A DNA stretch of 7,870 nucleotides from contig DAOUQS010000086.1 in assembly GCA_030625465.1 (NCBI GenBank), positions 1 through 7,870 of the forward strand, given 5' to 3'. The notes beneath the pieces were generated by a model. It was not told the DNA's origin. It was given only the letters and a program-made list of their open reading frames with translations, and made no database searches. This document shows, piece after piece, positions 7,297 to 7,870 of the stretch; within the stretch, counting starts at the first letter, position 1, and every line of letters starts with the position of its first letter. Origin of the DNA: Amylibacter sp. (GTDB taxonomy: Bacteria > Pseudomonadota > Alphaproteobacteria > Rhodobacterales > Rhodobacteraceae). A program made the translations under genes and the position numbers.

Positions 7297-7414
7297 GACA
7301 TACTTCTTGCGTAAGTTTTACGTGGTTATTTTGATTTGGAATAGCTTTTAAACGGTGGGGGACACCAAGCTTTTAAGGTTTCTAAACCAAAATACTGAAA
7401 AGAGTCAAATGGTG
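7297..7414 (-). promoter_or_regulatory. hemJ-rho intergenic region with possible rho promoter and leader
   Basis: This is the only sizeable gap in the window, read here on the minus strand. Just after the hemJ stop is TTGACT (7403-7408), five of six matches to a sigma-70 -35 box. Sixteen bases on is TTTAGA (7381-7386), a poor -10 match, inside a perfect 12-bp palindrome (7377-7388). Further down are a GGTG/CACC hairpin with a C-rich loop (7354-7366), a direct repeat whose plus-strand unit is AGCTTTTAA (7343-7351 and 7368-7376), and a CGTAA/TTACG hairpin (7310-7322) just before the rho ribosome site. No leader ORF longer than a few codons is visible, and no hairpin plus T-run terminator for hemJ. 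Confidence 0.35.
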
Positions 7415-7867
7415 TTAAAAAGGACGGGCGATAACCATGATAACAATTATAATCATCAAGACCGTCGGAACCTCATTTGCTATTCGATAACCTTTACCGG
7501 AAAGCCTTGGTTTTCCATCTGCCAGCAGTTTTCTTTCTTTGGATAACCAGCCGTGAAACGCAGACATTAAAATTACCATAACCAGTTTTACCCAAGGCCA
7601 GCCTTCTGACCAGTCGATTATTCCCGGTGTGGACACCATTAAAATTCCGCAAATCCAGGTTACAACCATCGCAGGATTTATGATGCGTTTTAATAACAGA
7701 TATTCCCAACGCTCTAATGTCACTTTCGGATCAAACGCTGCAGGATCTGTTTCTACGTGGTAGACAAATAGCCGTGGTAAATACAACATACCAGCCATCC
7801 AGGAAATAACCGCGATGACATGAATGGATTTAATCCAGGGGTAAAGTGAACTGAGTATGTCAGACAT
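7415..7867 (-). CDS. hemJ: Protoporphyrinogen IX oxidase HemJ
   Basis: A 150-residue integral membrane protein of the HemJ (UPF0093) family, which oxidises protoporphyrinogen IX to protoporphyrin IX, the penultimate step of heme synthesis in bacteria lacking HemG and HemY. Family signatures are W-I-K-S-I-H-V-I-A-V-I-S-W-M-A-G (11-26), M-L-Y-L-P-R-L-F-V-Y-H (27-37), R-W-E-Y-L-L-L-K-R-I-I-N-P-A-M (53-67), W-P-W-V-K-L (90-95) and R-I-A-N-E-V-P (128-134). I infer four membrane helices near 11-32, 62-80, 91-108 and 133-148. His16, His37 and His105 are candidate heme ligands among those visible. The ATG lies 3 bases from the window edge, so the ribosome site and upstream gene are not seen, and a slightly more upstream start cannot be excluded. 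Its neighbour rho starts 118 bp downstream. Confidence 0.95.
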   Translation of the reverse strand: MSDILSSLYPWIKSIHVIAVISWMAGMLYLPRLFVYHVETDPAAFDPKVTLERWEYLLLKRIINPAMVVTWICGILMVSTPGIIDWSEGWPWVKLVMVILMSAFHGWLSKERKLLADGKPRLSGKGYRIANEVPTVLMIIIVIMVIARPF

Positions 7868-7870
7868 AAT

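Noticed and set aside
7293..7301. Start-stop mini frame ATG TCA TGA overlapping the rho ATG.
   Set aside because: AAGAAG is only one base from this ATG, but well spaced from the rho ATG. A two-codon frame can easily arise by chance.

Overview
This window reads as an alphaproteobacterial chromosome segment close to the replication origin. The gene order hemJ - rho - mnmE - mnmG - rsmG - parA - parB on the minus strand is the conserved origin-proximal arrangement of many Alphaproteobacteria. Every protein carries the hallmark motifs of its family. The DNA leans towards A+T (many AAA, ATT and TTT codons), so a low-to-moderate G+C alphaproteobacterium is likely. The order or genus cannot be set from the sequence alone. 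I see no mobile element, CRISPR array, rRNA or tRNA, and nothing that looks horizontally acquired.

Layout. Positions 1-456 hold two plus-strand genes: the last codons of a HemW-like radical SAM protein, then a complete small DUF454 (YbaN-type) membrane protein. The latter converges on parB and overlaps its 3' end by 26 bp. Positions 431-5998 hold a tightly packed minus-strand run (transcribed right to left): mnmE, mnmG, rsmG, parA, parB. Junctions overlap by 4-8 bp or are separated by about 14 bp. rho lies 26 bp upstream of mnmE. hemJ lies 118 bp upstream of rho and is complete, starting 3 bp from the right edge. The 118-bp hemJ-rho gap is the only sizeable intergenic space and may hold a rho promoter.

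Function. MnmE and MnmG together modify the wobble uridine of certain tRNAs, and RsmG methylates 16S rRNA. ParA and ParB segregate the chromosome. Rho ends transcripts, and HemJ oxidises protoporphyrinogen IX. The most striking feature is that the centromere is written into the genes: three perfect 16-bp parS palindromes lie inside coding sequence, two in rsmG (each read as NVSRET) and one at the very start of mnmG (read as FHVKH). The mnmG copy overlaps the probable start codon.

I found no evidence of an undescribed system. The points worth a second look are the coding-embedded parS sites and their frame logic, the uncertain mnmG start, the parB/DUF454 tail overlap, the rho leader, and the absence of recognisable intrinsic terminators.
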